Assembly (NCBI GenBank): GCA_028717785.1
Contig: JAQUND010000008.1
Coordinates: forward strand, 1 to 60,493
Direction: 5' to 3'
Length of the DNA stretch: 60,493 nt
DNA from: Candidatus Nanoarchaeia archaeon
Lineage (GTDB): Archaea; Nanoarchaeota; Nanoarchaeia; SCGC-AAA011-G17; JAFCDX01
Shown: piece after piece, positions 50,575 through 60,482 of the stretch
How positions within the stretch are numbered: position 1 is the stretch's first letter
Layout: the number at the start of each line of letters is the position of its first letter
The notes under the pieces: generated by a model
What the model was told of the DNA's origin: nothing
Database searches by the model: none
The model's input: the letters and a program-made list of their open reading frames with translations, nothing else
Position numbers and translations under genes: made by a program

Positions 50575-50664
50575 ATGAAAGATTATGTAATGAGAATGGC
50601 ATATGATGCAAGTGATGATGGTGACACTGAGGAAGATGACACCGATGAAGATAATTGGGGATAA
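50575..50664 (+). CDS. 29-residue acidic mini-protein with strong Shine-Dalgarno
   Basis: A short frame encoding MKDYVMRMAYDASDDGD and then an Asp/Glu-rich end closing with DNWG; 12 of the last 18 residues are acidic. GAGGGGAGGTT, about 4-7 bases before the ATG, is an unusually strong ribosome-binding site. The T-rich run at 50674-50690 may end its transcript. It lies head to head with the Lys-rich mini-gene unit; an acidic/basic pairing of the two is conceivable but unproven. Confidence 0.55.
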   Translation: MKDYVMRMAYDASDDGDTEEDDTDEDNWG

Positions 50665-50673
50665 ACGCTAATT

Positions 50674-50690
50674 CTTTTTTTTATTTTTTT
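50674..50690 (+). terminator. T-rich candidate terminator
   Basis: A run of T bases interrupted once by A, just after the acidic mini-gene, fits archaeal oligo-T termination. It overlaps the 3' end of the reverse-strand gene at 50681. Confidence 0.4.
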
Positions 50691-51574
50691 ATATCAAGTT
50701 TAGAATCATTTAAATTAAACTCATAGAATGCTTTAATTGATAATCCTGCTATATCACTATCCAAATAATTACTCTCTTTAGTTAACTTTTGCTTAGCTCT
50801 AATAAAGAATTTCTCTATTATTTTATTAACTTCTTGCATATTATCAAAAATAATATTTGTTTCTATATCTTTTTCTTCATTAAAAGAAATATGTATTGGT
50901 TTATGCAGCCCCATAAAATGAATCTCTTTTACATGTAAATCTTGTATTAATGGATCTAGAGCACCATAACCAATTAAGTTTCTAACAAAGTAATATCTAA
51001 TTTTATCAAAATAATCCATATTAAAGGTTAAATTTAACTTTTTAGATAATTTTTGTACTATATCTACCATAAACTTCTTATCACCAACTAATTCGGGTTT
51101 TTTAAGTATTTTAGAACCAAATTTTTCAGTTAAATTATTTAGTAATATTTTATCCTTATCATTTATTTCTGGTTCTTTTAAGAAGTAATTATGATCCTTT
51201 AAAGAAACACTAGCCATAGTTTTATTTTCAGTATTCTTAATTACACTATATTCAGCAAATTCTGGTTTTGGAGCTTCTATTGGAGCTACTGGAATAGGTT
51301 TTACCTCTGGTTTTACTGGTTCTATTTTCTTAATTTCAGGTTTAACTTCTTGTTTAATTTGTAATGTTTGTACCCCTGTTTTTGGTAATTCCTTTTTAAT
51401 TAATTGTTTCTTTTCTTCATCTTGAAAAACTTTTAAAACAGATAAAATAAACTTTCTTAGAACAACAATATTATAATCTTCCTTTACAGGAACTTTATTT
51501 GCTTCTTTAGCTATTTCAGCTAATTTACTCTTTTCTAAATTGGTATCATCATACAAAAAATCAATATCTTCCAT
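50681..51574 (-). CDS. truncated secretion-ATPase-like protein (N-terminal domain only)
   Basis: A 297-residue protein. Its C-terminal half, YYFVRNLIGYGALDPLIQD, then VKEIHFMGLHKPIHISFN and IEKFFIRAKQKLT, matches the N-terminal domain of archaeal type IV pilus/archaellum ATPases (GspE/TadA family). The catalytic ATPase domain with Walker A is absent: the frame stops with LDIKK. The first half has a Pro/Lys linker (KPEVKPIPVAPIEAPKP). It may be a decayed ATPase or an adaptor. The coiled-coil gene at 51576 lies 1 base upstream and forms an operon with it. Confidence 0.65.
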   Translation of the reverse strand: MEDIDFLYDDTNLEKSKLAEIAKEANKVPVKEDYNIVVLRKFILSVLKVFQDEEKKQLIKKELPKTGVQTLQIKQEVKPEIKKIEPVKPEVKPIPVAPIEAPKPEFAEYSVIKNTENKTMASVSLKDHNYFLKEPEINDKDKILLNNLTEKFGSKILKKPELVGDKKFMVDIVQKLSKKLNLTFNMDYFDKIRYYFVRNLIGYGALDPLIQDLHVKEIHFMGLHKPIHISFNEEKDIETNIIFDNMQEVNKIIEKFFIRAKQKLTKESNYLDSDIAGLSIKAFYEFNLNDSKLDIKK

Positions 51575-51575
51575 T

Positions 51576-51935
51576 TTAGTATTGTGTTAGTGGTTTTCCT
51601 TGTGGTAAGGAACTTTTTCCTCTAACATATTGTTCAAGTAATATTAAACCACGTGCTATATTTTTATTTTGTTCTAGTAAATTTTCTAGTTTCATAGCTA
51701 GTGCATTAATTTGTTCATCTGTAGTTTTAGCTTCAGAAACATTTTTTGCTGCAGTTTCAAATACTTTTAGTAAACGTTCTGTATTTTTATTAAGATCTGA
51801 AACACTGGTTGTTAATTTACCAACAGAACCTAATAGATCTACAGATTTAGATTGAAGTGTAACATTATTTTGTATAAGTTGCTTAACTAATTTGTCTGTG
51901 CTTTCTGCTTTAGAATTATCTTTTGATACTACCAT
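51576..51935 (-). CDS. small coiled-coil protein
   Basis: About 119 residues from the ATG at 51935 (a GTG at 51941 is less likely). GAGGTG lies 5 bases before the ATG. The protein is a long amphipathic helix or coiled coil (KSVDLLGSVGKLTTSVSDLNK, LAMKLENLLEQNKNIARGL) with a Gly/Gln tail. It precedes the secretion-ATPase-like gene by 1 base, so they may form a complex. Confidence 0.6.
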   Translation of the reverse strand: MVVSKDNSKAESTDKLVKQLIQNNVTLQSKSVDLLGSVGKLTTSVSDLNKNTERLLKVFETAAKNVSEAKTTDEQINALAMKLENLLEQNKNIARGLILLEQYVRGKSSLPQGKPLTQY

Positions 51936-52033
51936 TTTCACCTCTATAATATTATATATATTAAATAACTAGTATAAAAAGCTTATGTTTGAATAAAATA
52001 GTTAAAAATAAAGAAATTATTTATTAAAAGAAA

Positions 52034-52474
52034 TTAAACTAAATCTTTTGTTTTAGCTTCATATATTTGTTTTAAATAATCATCAAATTTTGTTTGAGCT
52101 GATTTTAAAGTTTCATGAACTCTTGGATTATTAGATGTACTAGTTAATTTTGTAATTAAATTTCCACCTTTCATAAAATCAACCATAACAACTTTAGGAT
52201 CGTAAGCTTTTTGTTCATTATCTGAATCATTTTCATTATCACTCTTAGGTTTAGCATGATAAATTATTTTTTCTAAATTACCATCTGTTGAATTTGATTG
52301 AGCTGGATCTTGAACTTTTTTAACTTCTAAATGAAAATATCCTCCCTCTTCATATGCTTTTACTTGTTTATTAGTATCAATTACACCACTATAATGATAT
52401 TCTGGAAATATTGCTTTATATGGAGTATTAGATCCACATACTTTATCTTTTAAATTTGAAATTATTCCTGCCAT
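52034..52474 (-). CDS. hypothetical soluble protein
   Basis: About 146 residues from the ATG at 52474 (an upstream TTG at 52483 is rejected). It has an acidic Asn/Asp-rich middle (KSDNENDSDNEQK) and a helical C-terminus. A TATA-like ATTTATATAT lies about 30 bases upstream on the reverse strand. Not recognised. Confidence 0.5.
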   Translation of the reverse strand: MAGIISNLKDKVCGSNTPYKAIFPEYHYSGVIDTNKQVKAYEEGGYFHLEVKKVQDPAQSNSTDGNLEKIIYHAKPKSDNENDSDNEQKAYDPKVVMVDFMKGGNLITKLTSTSNNPRVHETLKSAQTKFDDYLKQIYEAKTKDLV

Positions 52475-52541
52475 TTTAATCAATTATTATAATTAAAAAC
52501 TAATATATAAATCTTTCGTTTGTTACTATTTTAGAATGGTA

Positions 52542-52640
52542 CTATATAGTTTGTATTAAAACCATCTTATAACCTTCTCTAAAATGTATTAATTGTTCAA
52601 AATTAGCTACATATAATTTTAATTCTGCGTAATTTTTCAT
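52542..52640 (-). CDS. possible 32-residue peptide
   Basis: A short frame encoding MKNYAELKLYVANFEQLIHF and 12 further residues, in the 187-base gap between two reverse-strand genes. No ribosome-binding site or conserved pattern supports it, so it may be chance. Confidence 0.2.
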   Translation of the reverse strand: MKNYAELKLYVANFEQLIHFREGYKMVLIQTI

Positions 52641-52661
52641 TTAATTTCTTAGAATATTAAA

Positions 52662-53108
52662 TCAATTATTATAATTATTTTTTTCTTCCTTAATTTCAAT
52701 TCCATGATTTCTTAAAAAAGAATCACGTATTGCTCTAGTTTCATCTATTTCTGTGCTATTTGCTAATATTGATATTGTTGTTACCGCACCAGTTATAAAA
52801 TCTCCAGCATATATTCCTTTTTCATTACCTAACATACTTTTTTCCCATTTCCAATCTCTTGCTTCTAATTTATATAAACTTAAAAGAAAATCAGTAGGAT
52901 ATAAAACAGGTATATCTGCAACCATTTGAACATAGTTTTGTGCGGCTTTCCTACCATATCCAGATTCAATCTCTTTGTATAGTTTTTCTAATGTTAAATG
53001 ATTTAAATAATCTATACGTGCTCCATTTCCACTATAAAATTCAGGACGCATAGACATTCCTATTTTACTTACTATTTCACATGCACTTAATTTTTCTTTT
53101 AATCCCAT
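52662..53108 (-). CDS. hypothetical protein in the thermosome operon
   Basis: A 148-residue soluble protein, helical, with FYSGNGARIDYLNHLTLE and a Gly/Ala-Thr stretch near the end (FITGAVTTISILANST). It is the last of four closely spaced genes that include the thermosome gene. Not recognised. Confidence 0.5.
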   Translation of the reverse strand: MGLKEKLSACEIVSKIGMSMRPEFYSGNGARIDYLNHLTLEKLYKEIESGYGRKAAQNYVQMVADIPVLYPTDFLLSLYKLEARDWKWEKSMLGNEKGIYAGDFITGAVTTISILANSTEIDETRAIRDSFLRNHGIEIKEEKNNYNN

Positions 53109-53131
53109 TTTATTTCTCTTATATAATTAAA

Positions 53132-53407
53132 TTATTTAATTATTTTTTCTAAACCTTCAATTACTGGAGGTAAATAATTAACTCCCATAGCACAAAAAGT
53201 CGCTTGATAAATTGAATAAGTTATTAAATTAAATCCTAATTCCTTAGAAATGGTTCTTAATTCGCAAGCTTTTGCAAATTGTCCACCAAGACCAGTATAA
53301 TTTCTTGTTTTTGCACGATCAAAATTAATACCTAACATTTTAACTAATCCATAAATAGGAATTAATTCTTGAATATCTGCTTTAAATTCTTGTTTATTTT
53401 CTTCCAT
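53132..53407 (-). CDS. small hypothetical protein after the thermosome gene
   Basis: A 91-residue protein, 10 bases after the thermosome gene, with LIPIYGLVKMLGINFDRAK and YTGLGGQFAKACELR. It has a moderately hydrophobic C-terminus. No family recognised. A role linked to the chaperonin is possible from position only. Confidence 0.5.
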   Translation of the reverse strand: MEENKQEFKADIQELIPIYGLVKMLGINFDRAKTRNYTGLGGQFAKACELRTISKELGFNLITYSIYQATFCAMGVNYLPPVIEGLEKIIK

Positions 53408-53417
53408 TTTATTTCTC

Positions 53418-55041
<1,624 letters not shown>

Positions 55042-55049
<8 letters not shown>

Positions 55050-55689
55050 TTTTCTCCTTAATATATATAAATGCTCCTAGTCCTTCATCATTTAAACCTG
55101 GACTACCACTACAATCTAAAATAGATTCACCATAAAAATTAGAAAATCTGAAATGACCATCATATTTTGCAACGGCACCTTGTCTAGGAAATGAAAAATG
55201 AATATTTTTTCCCTTACTATATTTTTGAATTTTTGATTTTGCTTTTAGTTTAGGTAAACCTTGATGATTAAAATTTTCTGGATCTAAATCAATTAAAACT
55301 CTTTCTCCCCATAAACATTCTTCTAGAGGTTCTTGTTCGCTTATAAATCCATCTTCTTTATTATAAGAGATAATTGTTTCTACATTTAAACCTTTAAATC
55401 CCCTCCCATCTTTATATTGCTGATTAAGCCATACAAAACAATAATGAGTTAAATTTTTATATAATTCTATTAATTCCCCTTTATCTAAAAGATTTCCTTT
55501 AGAATCCTTTAATGTTAAATCATCATTATATGCTTTTATTACACTGGGGAGATATAATTTCATAAATTTAGCCGGTTTTAATATTTTTTCATTTCTTGAT
55601 AATACTAATTTTTGAGTATCAAAATAGTTATTATTCCAAAACAATTGCTGCATTGAAATATTTAATCCTTGTATATTTACGTATCTCAT
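55042..55689 (-). CDS. hypothetical protein upstream of the thermosome gene
   Basis: A 215-residue soluble protein, not recognised. It contains LEECLWGERVLIDLDPENFN and a Gly-rich end (FYGESILDCSGSPGLNDEG). It overlaps the thermosome gene by 8 bases and is probably the first gene of that operon. Confidence 0.5.
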
Positions 55690-55745
55690 TTTCTAAAAAT
55701 TAACTATTTTACAGTAGAAAATGCATTTATAAATCTTACGAAAGA

Positions 55746-56399
55746 TTACTTCTTTTGACATACAAAAAAGCAATGATCCTTTTCTAGTGGATCTAGTAAT
55801 TTCTTATCGATAACTTTTAACTTTTGATTTAACTTTCTTTCAACTTCATCAAAGATTTCTTGAGGTCTTCTTGTAACATCTATAGATCTTGCTTTTACAG
55901 CTATCATAACATAACCGTTATTTTTTAAAAATCTTAAATTCTTAAATAAAATTTCTATTTGAGTTTTTTGAGCTACATCTTCATAAATAATATCAACTTG
56001 TTCTATCCTATTTGCATAACTATCAGGATCATTTGCATCTGCTAATAATGGAATCATATTTTCTCTTTCTTCACAAATAAAGTATAAATCTCTAACAACT
56101 CTTGGAGCAAAATCTAAACAATAAATTACACCTTTTGTTGCAATATCTGAAATTTTAGAAGGTGTATAACCATGAGCAGCACCAAGGTACAAAATTTTTG
56201 AATTATTTTTTATAGGAAAAAATGAAATTCTTTTAACTATTGCAGCACCTAGTTTACTTCTTCTAGGATCAAATTCAAGAAAATCATCAAACATTAATTC
56301 ATTAAAGAAATTCTTTCCATCTTGAGATTTAGTAAAGAGCATTCTCTTTTTATCTCTCCAAGATTCATACACTCCATAGTATTTTGTTTCTTCTATCAT
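55746..56399 (-). CDS. flpA: fibrillarin-like rRNA/tRNA 2'-O-methyltransferase
   Basis: A 217-residue methyltransferase, the catalytic subunit of box C/D ribonucleoproteins. KILYLGAAHGYTPSKISDI is the SAM-binding motif I, VDIIYEDVAQK holds the catalytic Asp region, and YVMIAVKARSIDVTR is typical. RRSKLGAAI near residue 46 is the conserved N-terminal block. It methylates ribose 2'-OH at sites chosen by guide RNAs. The Nop5-like gene overlaps its start by 4 bases. No box C/D RNA was recognised in the window. Confidence 0.95.
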   Translation of the reverse strand: MIEETKYYGVYESWRDKKRMLFTKSQDGKNFFNELMFDDFLEFDPRRSKLGAAIVKRISFFPIKNNSKILYLGAAHGYTPSKISDIATKGVIYCLDFAPRVVRDLYFICEERENMIPLLADANDPDSYANRIEQVDIIYEDVAQKTQIEILFKNLRFLKNNGYVMIAVKARSIDVTRRPQEIFDEVERKLNQKLKVIDKKLLDPLEKDHCFFVCQKK

Positions 56400-57034
56400 T
56401 TTCCTTTAAAGTAATCCTTTTTAACTGCTATTGAAATTTTTGCTGCTAAATGTCTTGCTGCTTTTCCTTTATTTTCACTTTCTGAAATTGATTCATGTTC
56501 AAATATAACTCCAAATCTAGGTGGCTTAGATCCTGTTTTTAAATGTTTAAATAAAGATTTTTCTGCACCTAAAATTTGTACTCTAGATGATGGCATTTCA
56601 GCTAGATTTTTTAAACCACCTGCAACATCAATTAATCTTGCTCCAATTAAATTACCTGAAACTTCTAATAAATTTGGACAAGTTTCTTTCATTAAAGATT
56701 CAAGATATTTTTCTTCTATTTCTTTTAAATTAATAATATTTTCAATTGAATTTATTAAATCTTTTACAGAGTTTAAATCTTCTTTAGTAAATTCTATCCC
56801 TAATTCTCCTTTCTTAAATTTTTTAATTTCATTTAATAATTCTTGAACATTTAAAATTCTTGATGTTTTTGGATTGTAATAACCATATCTTTCTCTTAGA
56901 TTAGAAACTAATTTATTTATTTCAATGATTAGTAAATCAATTGTATGAATTGTTTGAATTATAATAACATCTTTAGTTATTGCTTTCTTCAAATCTTCTG
57001 CAGTTTTTTTCAGATTTAATTCTCTAAGATTCAT
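56396..57034 (-). CDS. shortened Nop5 (Nop56/58) protein
   Basis: A 212-residue core protein of the box C/D ribonucleoprotein. The C-terminal NOP domain is complete: CPNLLEVSGNLIGARLIDVAGGLKNLAEMPSSRVQILGAEKSLF, then GSKPPRFGVIFEHESI. A coiled coil precedes it. Usual archaeal Nop5 has about 380-410 residues with an N-terminal domain that binds fibrillarin; here only a short N-terminus (NLRELNLKKTAEDLKK) precedes the coiled coil, so that domain appears missing. The ATGA overlap with the fibrillarin gene still indicates joint expression. Confidence 0.88.
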   Translation of the reverse strand: MNLRELNLKKTAEDLKKAITKDVIIIQTIHTIDLLIIEINKLVSNLRERYGYYNPKTSRILNVQELLNEIKKFKKGELGIEFTKEDLNSVKDLINSIENIINLKEIEEKYLESLMKETCPNLLEVSGNLIGARLIDVAGGLKNLAEMPSSRVQILGAEKSLFKHLKTGSKPPRFGVIFEHESISESENKGKAARHLAAKISIAVKKDYFKGK

Positions 57035-57134
57035 ATTTTATCAATTCTATATTAACTTAAAAAAGTATCTATATACTCAAAACGCTATATTGTTAAAGCA
57101 AATGTTTTATATAATCTAAAAACACTAATATCTT

Positions 57135-57674
57135 ATGAAATCTGGCTATAAGGTAGCTGATGCCATGACTGTTAAACCAATTGTGGTAACTGAAAGAATT
57201 TCTATAGAAGAAGCAGCTCAAAAAATGCAGATTCAACACATTGGTTCTTTATTAGTTTGTGAAAATAAAACTTTACTTGGAATAATTACAGAAAAAGATT
57301 TAGTTGATAAAGTTGTAGCAAAAGGACTAAATCCAAAAAAAACTTTAGTAAAAGATATTATGAGTACTAATATTAGAACAGTTTCTCCTGATTTAGAATT
57401 AATGGATGCTATTAAAAAAATGGCAAAAGCAAATGTAAAAAGACTTCCAGTTGTAGATGGAAAAACCTTAGTTGGATTTTTAACTTTTAAAGATGTTTTA
57501 GCAATACAACCAGAATTATTTGAATTAATAACAGAAAGATTTCATATTAGAGAAGAAGAAAGAAAACCACATATTGCAAGAGGAGAAGGTCAGTGTGATA
57601 AATGTGGAGAAATTACTTTAGTAAGAAAAAAAGGTAATGAATGTTTATGTTATGATTGTCTTGAGAATGTTTAA
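57135..57674 (+). CDS. CBS-pair protein with C-terminal zinc ribbon
   Basis: A 179-residue protein with two CBS domains (VADAMTVKPIVV...GIITEKDLV and VKDIMSTNIRTV...GFLTFKDVL). A zinc ribbon, CDKCGEITLVRKKGNECLC with YDCL, ends the protein. CBS pairs bind adenosyl ligands such as AMP or SAM and regulate partners. The partner is unknown. Confidence 0.9.
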   Translation: MKSGYKVADAMTVKPIVVTERISIEEAAQKMQIQHIGSLLVCENKTLLGIITEKDLVDKVVAKGLNPKKTLVKDIMSTNIRTVSPDLELMDAIKKMAKANVKRLPVVDGKTLVGFLTFKDVLAIQPELFELITERFHIREEERKPHIARGEGQCDKCGEITLVRKKGNECLCYDCLENV

Positions 57675-57712
57675 TGGAAAGATTTATTAATTAAAGTTCT
57701 TTATACTCATTA

Positions 57713-58192
57713 ATGTCAGAAGTAAATTATGTTATTGATAAATTAGGGGTGAAGTTTGAAGGTATCTTTAATTTAGATGAATTTTATGATGTTTTAAAAG
57801 ATTATTTAACAAGTATGGGCTATAATGTTACAGAAAGAGAATTTGAAGAAAAAACTAAAGAAAGTCTAACAGTAAAATGGAAAGCAACAAAACCAGTTGA
57901 TGAATATTCTAATTTTGTAATAAAAACTAAAATAAAAGCTTCAGTAGAATCTATAGAAATTAAAAATAAACAACTATATAATGGAAAAATGGAATTTACT
58001 TTAAAAGCCCAATTAGAAAAAGATTTTCAAGATATGTGGGCTGGTCCAGTTAAAAGATTTATACGTGGTGTTTACGATAAATTCATTGCTGGAGATAGAT
58101 TTGATAAATTAGAAGCTGAATTAAAAGATGATGCTTATTCTGTTGTTGAAAAAGCAAGACAGTATTTGAATATGAAGAGATTTAAAAGATGA
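57713..58192 (+). CDS. hypothetical archaeal protein
   Basis: A 159-residue soluble protein with a regular alpha/beta pattern (FNLDEFYDVLKDYLTSMGY, LTVKWKATKPVDEYSNFVI, GPVKRFIRGVYDKFI). It seems a conserved archaeal type, but no name can be given. It overlaps the next small membrane protein gene as ATGA. Confidence 0.6.
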   Translation: MSEVNYVIDKLGVKFEGIFNLDEFYDVLKDYLTSMGYNVTEREFEEKTKESLTVKWKATKPVDEYSNFVIKTKIKASVESIEIKNKQLYNGKMEFTLKAQLEKDFQDMWAGPVKRFIRGVYDKFIAGDRFDKLEAELKDDAYSVVEKARQYLNMKRFKR

Positions 58193-58437
58193 ATTTTATT
58201 CAATTAATTGCAGTTTTTATTGAATTAATAATAGTTATACTATCTTTAATTATTGCTGTAAAAAAGAAAAAAGTTTATGGTTATGGATTTGCAATTACAT
58301 TCGCTATTTATGTATTTTATGACAGTGTATCCTTGTTTTTAATAGAAATTCCAGAAATGTTATTATCTATATTATTTTTCATAGCAACTCTTTCTGCTTT
58401 ATGGGCTATTTTTAAATTGTATAAATTAAAGAAATAA
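58189..58437 (+). CDS. small membrane protein
   Basis: An 82-residue protein with three hydrophobic segments and a Lys-rich loop and tail (VKKKKVYGYGFAI; KLYKLKK). It overlaps the upstream gene by 4 bases. Not recognised. Confidence 0.6.
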   Translation: MNFIQLIAVFIELIIVILSLIIAVKKKKVYGYGFAITFAIYVFYDSVSLFLIEIPEMLLSILFFIATLSALWAIFKLYKLKK

Positions 58438-58492
58438 TTATTTAAAGTATATTATAACAACTAATTGTTACAAAGCCCCAAAAACCATAAGC

Positions 58493-58500
58493 TTTATATA
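58493..58500 (+). promoter_or_regulatory. TATA box of the dnaG transcription unit
   Basis: TTTATATA lies 23 bases before the pairing CCCGCA at 58523, pointing to a start near 58521 and a leader of about 225 bases. A second TATA-like TATATAAAA at 58512-58520 would give a start nearer 58545. Confidence 0.5.
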
Positions 58501-58522
58501 CCCTAAAAGTGTATATAAAACA

Positions 58523-58589
58523 CCCGCATTGAGAATTACTTAATGGAGTATGCTTAATGCTAACTATGAATTTGAGGGTTAATTGCGGG
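58523..58589 (+). other. stem-closed RNA element at the 5' end of the dnaG leader
   Basis: CCCGCA (58523-58528) pairs with TGCGGG (58584-58589). Inside, CTTAATG occurs twice (58539 and 58553), and GCATT can pair with AATGC. No C/D or H/ACA box was found. It may be a small RNA or the first domain of the leader. Confidence 0.45.
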
Positions 58590-58616
58590 AATCATTATTA
58601 ATATATCAAAAAATTA

Positions 58617-58732
58617 ATAGAATAAGTTAAAAAGAGAACAAAATCATCATATTCACTTATGATTTAAAAATAAAATATATACAAAATTTATAATAAAAAA
58701 ATTTTGTTCGTAATTGATAAAACTTATTCTAT
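58617..58732 (+). promoter_or_regulatory. riboswitch-like structured leader before dnaG
   Basis: A perfect 12-base outer stem, ATAGAATAAGTT (58617-58628) with AACTTATTCTAT (58721-58732), encloses two alternative inner folds. In one, GAACAAAAT (58636) pairs with ATTTTGTTC (58701). In the other, AAATCAT (58641) pairs with ATGATTT (58659) and ACAAAAT (58681) with ATTTTGT (58701), making a three-way junction. GGGAG, the likely ribosome-binding site, follows at once (58733-58737), so the switch could affect translation. Confidence 0.5.
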
Positions 58733-58746
58733 GGGAGTAAAATAAA

Positions 58747-59955
58747 ATGGGAAAAATAAGTCCTGTATCAGCTAAATATATTGTTTATGCTACGATACAA
58801 ATAGAAGGAATAGTAGATAGACCTGATGTAGTAGGTGCAATTTTCGGTCAAACAGAAGGATTGCTTGGAAGTGATCTTGAGTTAAGAGAATTACAAAGAT
58901 CAGGTAGAATAGGAAGAATAGAAGTTAACTTAGAAGTTAAATCTGGAAAAACAACTGGAGAAATTATTATACCATCAAGTTTAGATAAAACTGAAACTGC
59001 AATAATTGCTGCAGCTTTAGAAACTATACAAAAAATTGGTCCATGTGATTCTACAGTAAAAGTAGAAAAAATGGAAGATGTAAGAATTTCAAAAAGAACT
59101 TTCGTTTTAGGAAGAGCTAAAGAATTGTTAAAAGAATTAACATCTAGTGGTTTACCTGATTCACAAGAAATGTCTAATGAAGTTTCTGATTCAGTAAAAG
59201 TAGAAGGAATAGTTGAATATGGTAGAGATAGATTACCAGCTGGTCCTGATGTTGATAATTCTGAAGAATTAATTTTAGTAGAAGGTAGAGCAGATGTTCT
59301 AGTTTTATTAAAATGTGGAATTAAAAATGTTATAGGTGTTGGTGGAACTAACATACCTGAAAGTATCAGAGATATTTGTAAAGATAAAATAGTTACAGTA
59401 TTTGTTGATGGAGATCGTGGTGGCGATTTAATTATTAAAGGTCTTAGTAATTTTATTAAAATAGACTTTGTAGCTAAAGCACCAGATGGCAAAGAAGTTG
59501 AAGAACTTGTTAGTAAAGAAGTTTTCAAAGGATTAAGAAGTAAAGTTGCTTTTAGTGAAATGAAATCTGATTCTAAAACTAGAAAAGAAGATACTAAATA
59601 TGATCAGAAAAAACAAGCTGAAAGAGATGAAAAACAAGAAGAATCTAGAAAAACTTTTGCAAAAAAAATACCTAATAAAGATAAACTAAAAAATATGTTA
59701 ACTGAACTTGTAGGTACAAAAGGTTCTTTTATTTTAGATAAAAATCTAAGTACACTTGGAAAAGTTCCAGTAACAGAACTAGTAAGTACAATTAAAAGTT
59801 TAAGAACAGGTATTAACACTATAATTTTAGATGGAACAATAACTAGAGAACTTGTTTATATTGCTGAAAGAGCAAAAATAAAATATCTAGTTGGGAATGA
59901 TAGTGAAGTTGGAAGAGCTAGACTGATAATACTTACTTCAAAAGATTTAGAATAA
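58747..59955 (+). CDS. dnaG: archaeal DnaG primase / exosome subunit
   Basis: A 402-residue protein. The archaeal N-terminal domain (YIVYATIQIEGIVDRPDVVG, ELQRSGRIGRIEV) is followed by a TOPRIM domain with LILVEGRADVLVL and FVDGDRGGDL supplying the acidic metal-binding residues. A charged linker leads to a conserved C-terminal domain (VSTIKSLRTGINTIILDGTI). Archaeal DnaG can make primers in vitro and is a stable part of the RNA exosome, where it binds poly(A). The gene has an unusually long leader with two structured elements. Confidence 0.95.
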   Translation: MGKISPVSAKYIVYATIQIEGIVDRPDVVGAIFGQTEGLLGSDLELRELQRSGRIGRIEVNLEVKSGKTTGEIIIPSSLDKTETAIIAAALETIQKIGPCDSTVKVEKMEDVRISKRTFVLGRAKELLKELTSSGLPDSQEMSNEVSDSVKVEGIVEYGRDRLPAGPDVDNSEELILVEGRADVLVLLKCGIKNVIGVGGTNIPESIRDICKDKIVTVFVDGDRGGDLIIKGLSNFIKIDFVAKAPDGKEVEELVSKEVFKGLRSKVAFSEMKSDSKTRKEDTKYDQKKQAERDEKQEESRKTFAKKIPNKDKLKNMLTELVGTKGSFILDKNLSTLGKVPVTELVSTIKSLRTGINTIILDGTITRELVYIAERAKIKYLVGNDSEVGRARLIILTSKDLE

Positions 59956-59987
59956 AGTTTAAATATCAGTAAAGGTTTAAATTAACA

Positions 59988-60482
59988 ATGAAAGAGGTTG
60001 ACAAGAAAAACGTATATAGATATTTAGCTATATTCTTTGGATTTGTATTAGTAGCATTAATTTTACTTTATATTTATTTACCTAAAAACTGTGAGTATGA
60101 TAAAACTTGTTTAAATCAAGCTTTTACTAATTGTGAAAGAGCTAAAGCATTTCAAGTAATTAACAGTAATACTTATTTATATGAAGTAAAAGGTTCTTAC
60201 AAAAATTATTGTTTATTAAACGTAAAAGTAATGGAAATTTCTAGTTATCAACAAGATATTAAAACTGCTTTAGAAAATAAAGGAATGTTATGCAGAATAC
60301 CAAAAGCAAATACAAATGTTTCTATAGAAAATGTAAATAATTTACTTGATTATTGTACTGGTCCTTTAAAAGAATCTATGCTTGAATTAATGATAAAAAG
60401 ATTGTATGAAGTAATAATTTCTAATATTGGACAAATAAGTCTTGAAATGCAGAATTCTGTTGCTAAAACCAAAACTTTATAA
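59988..60482 (+). CDS. membrane-anchored protein of unknown function
   Basis: A 164-residue protein with one N-terminal transmembrane segment (LAIFFGFVLVALILLYIYL) and an exported domain containing six cysteines (NCEYDKTCLNQAFTNC, NYCLL, LCRIP, DYCTG). These cysteines probably form disulfides. The fold is alpha/beta and was not recognised. It follows dnaG by 32 bases with a TATA-like TTTAAATA between, so it may be separately transcribed. Confidence 0.6.
   Translation: MKEVDKKNVYRYLAIFFGFVLVALILLYIYLPKNCEYDKTCLNQAFTNCERAKAFQVINSNTYLYEVKGSYKNYCLLNVKVMEISSYQQDIKTALENKGMLCRIPKANTNVSIENVNNLLDYCTGPLKESMLELMIKRLYEVIISNIGQISLEMQNSVAKTKTL

Noticed and set aside
58523..58589. Box C/D or H/ACA guide RNA before dnaG
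   Set aside because: No RUGAUGA/CUGA pair and no ACA tail at the right distance are present.
58848..59528. 226-residue open frame opposite dnaG
   Set aside because: It has Ser/Leu-rich composition typical of an antisense shadow and lies wholly within the well-supported dnaG gene.
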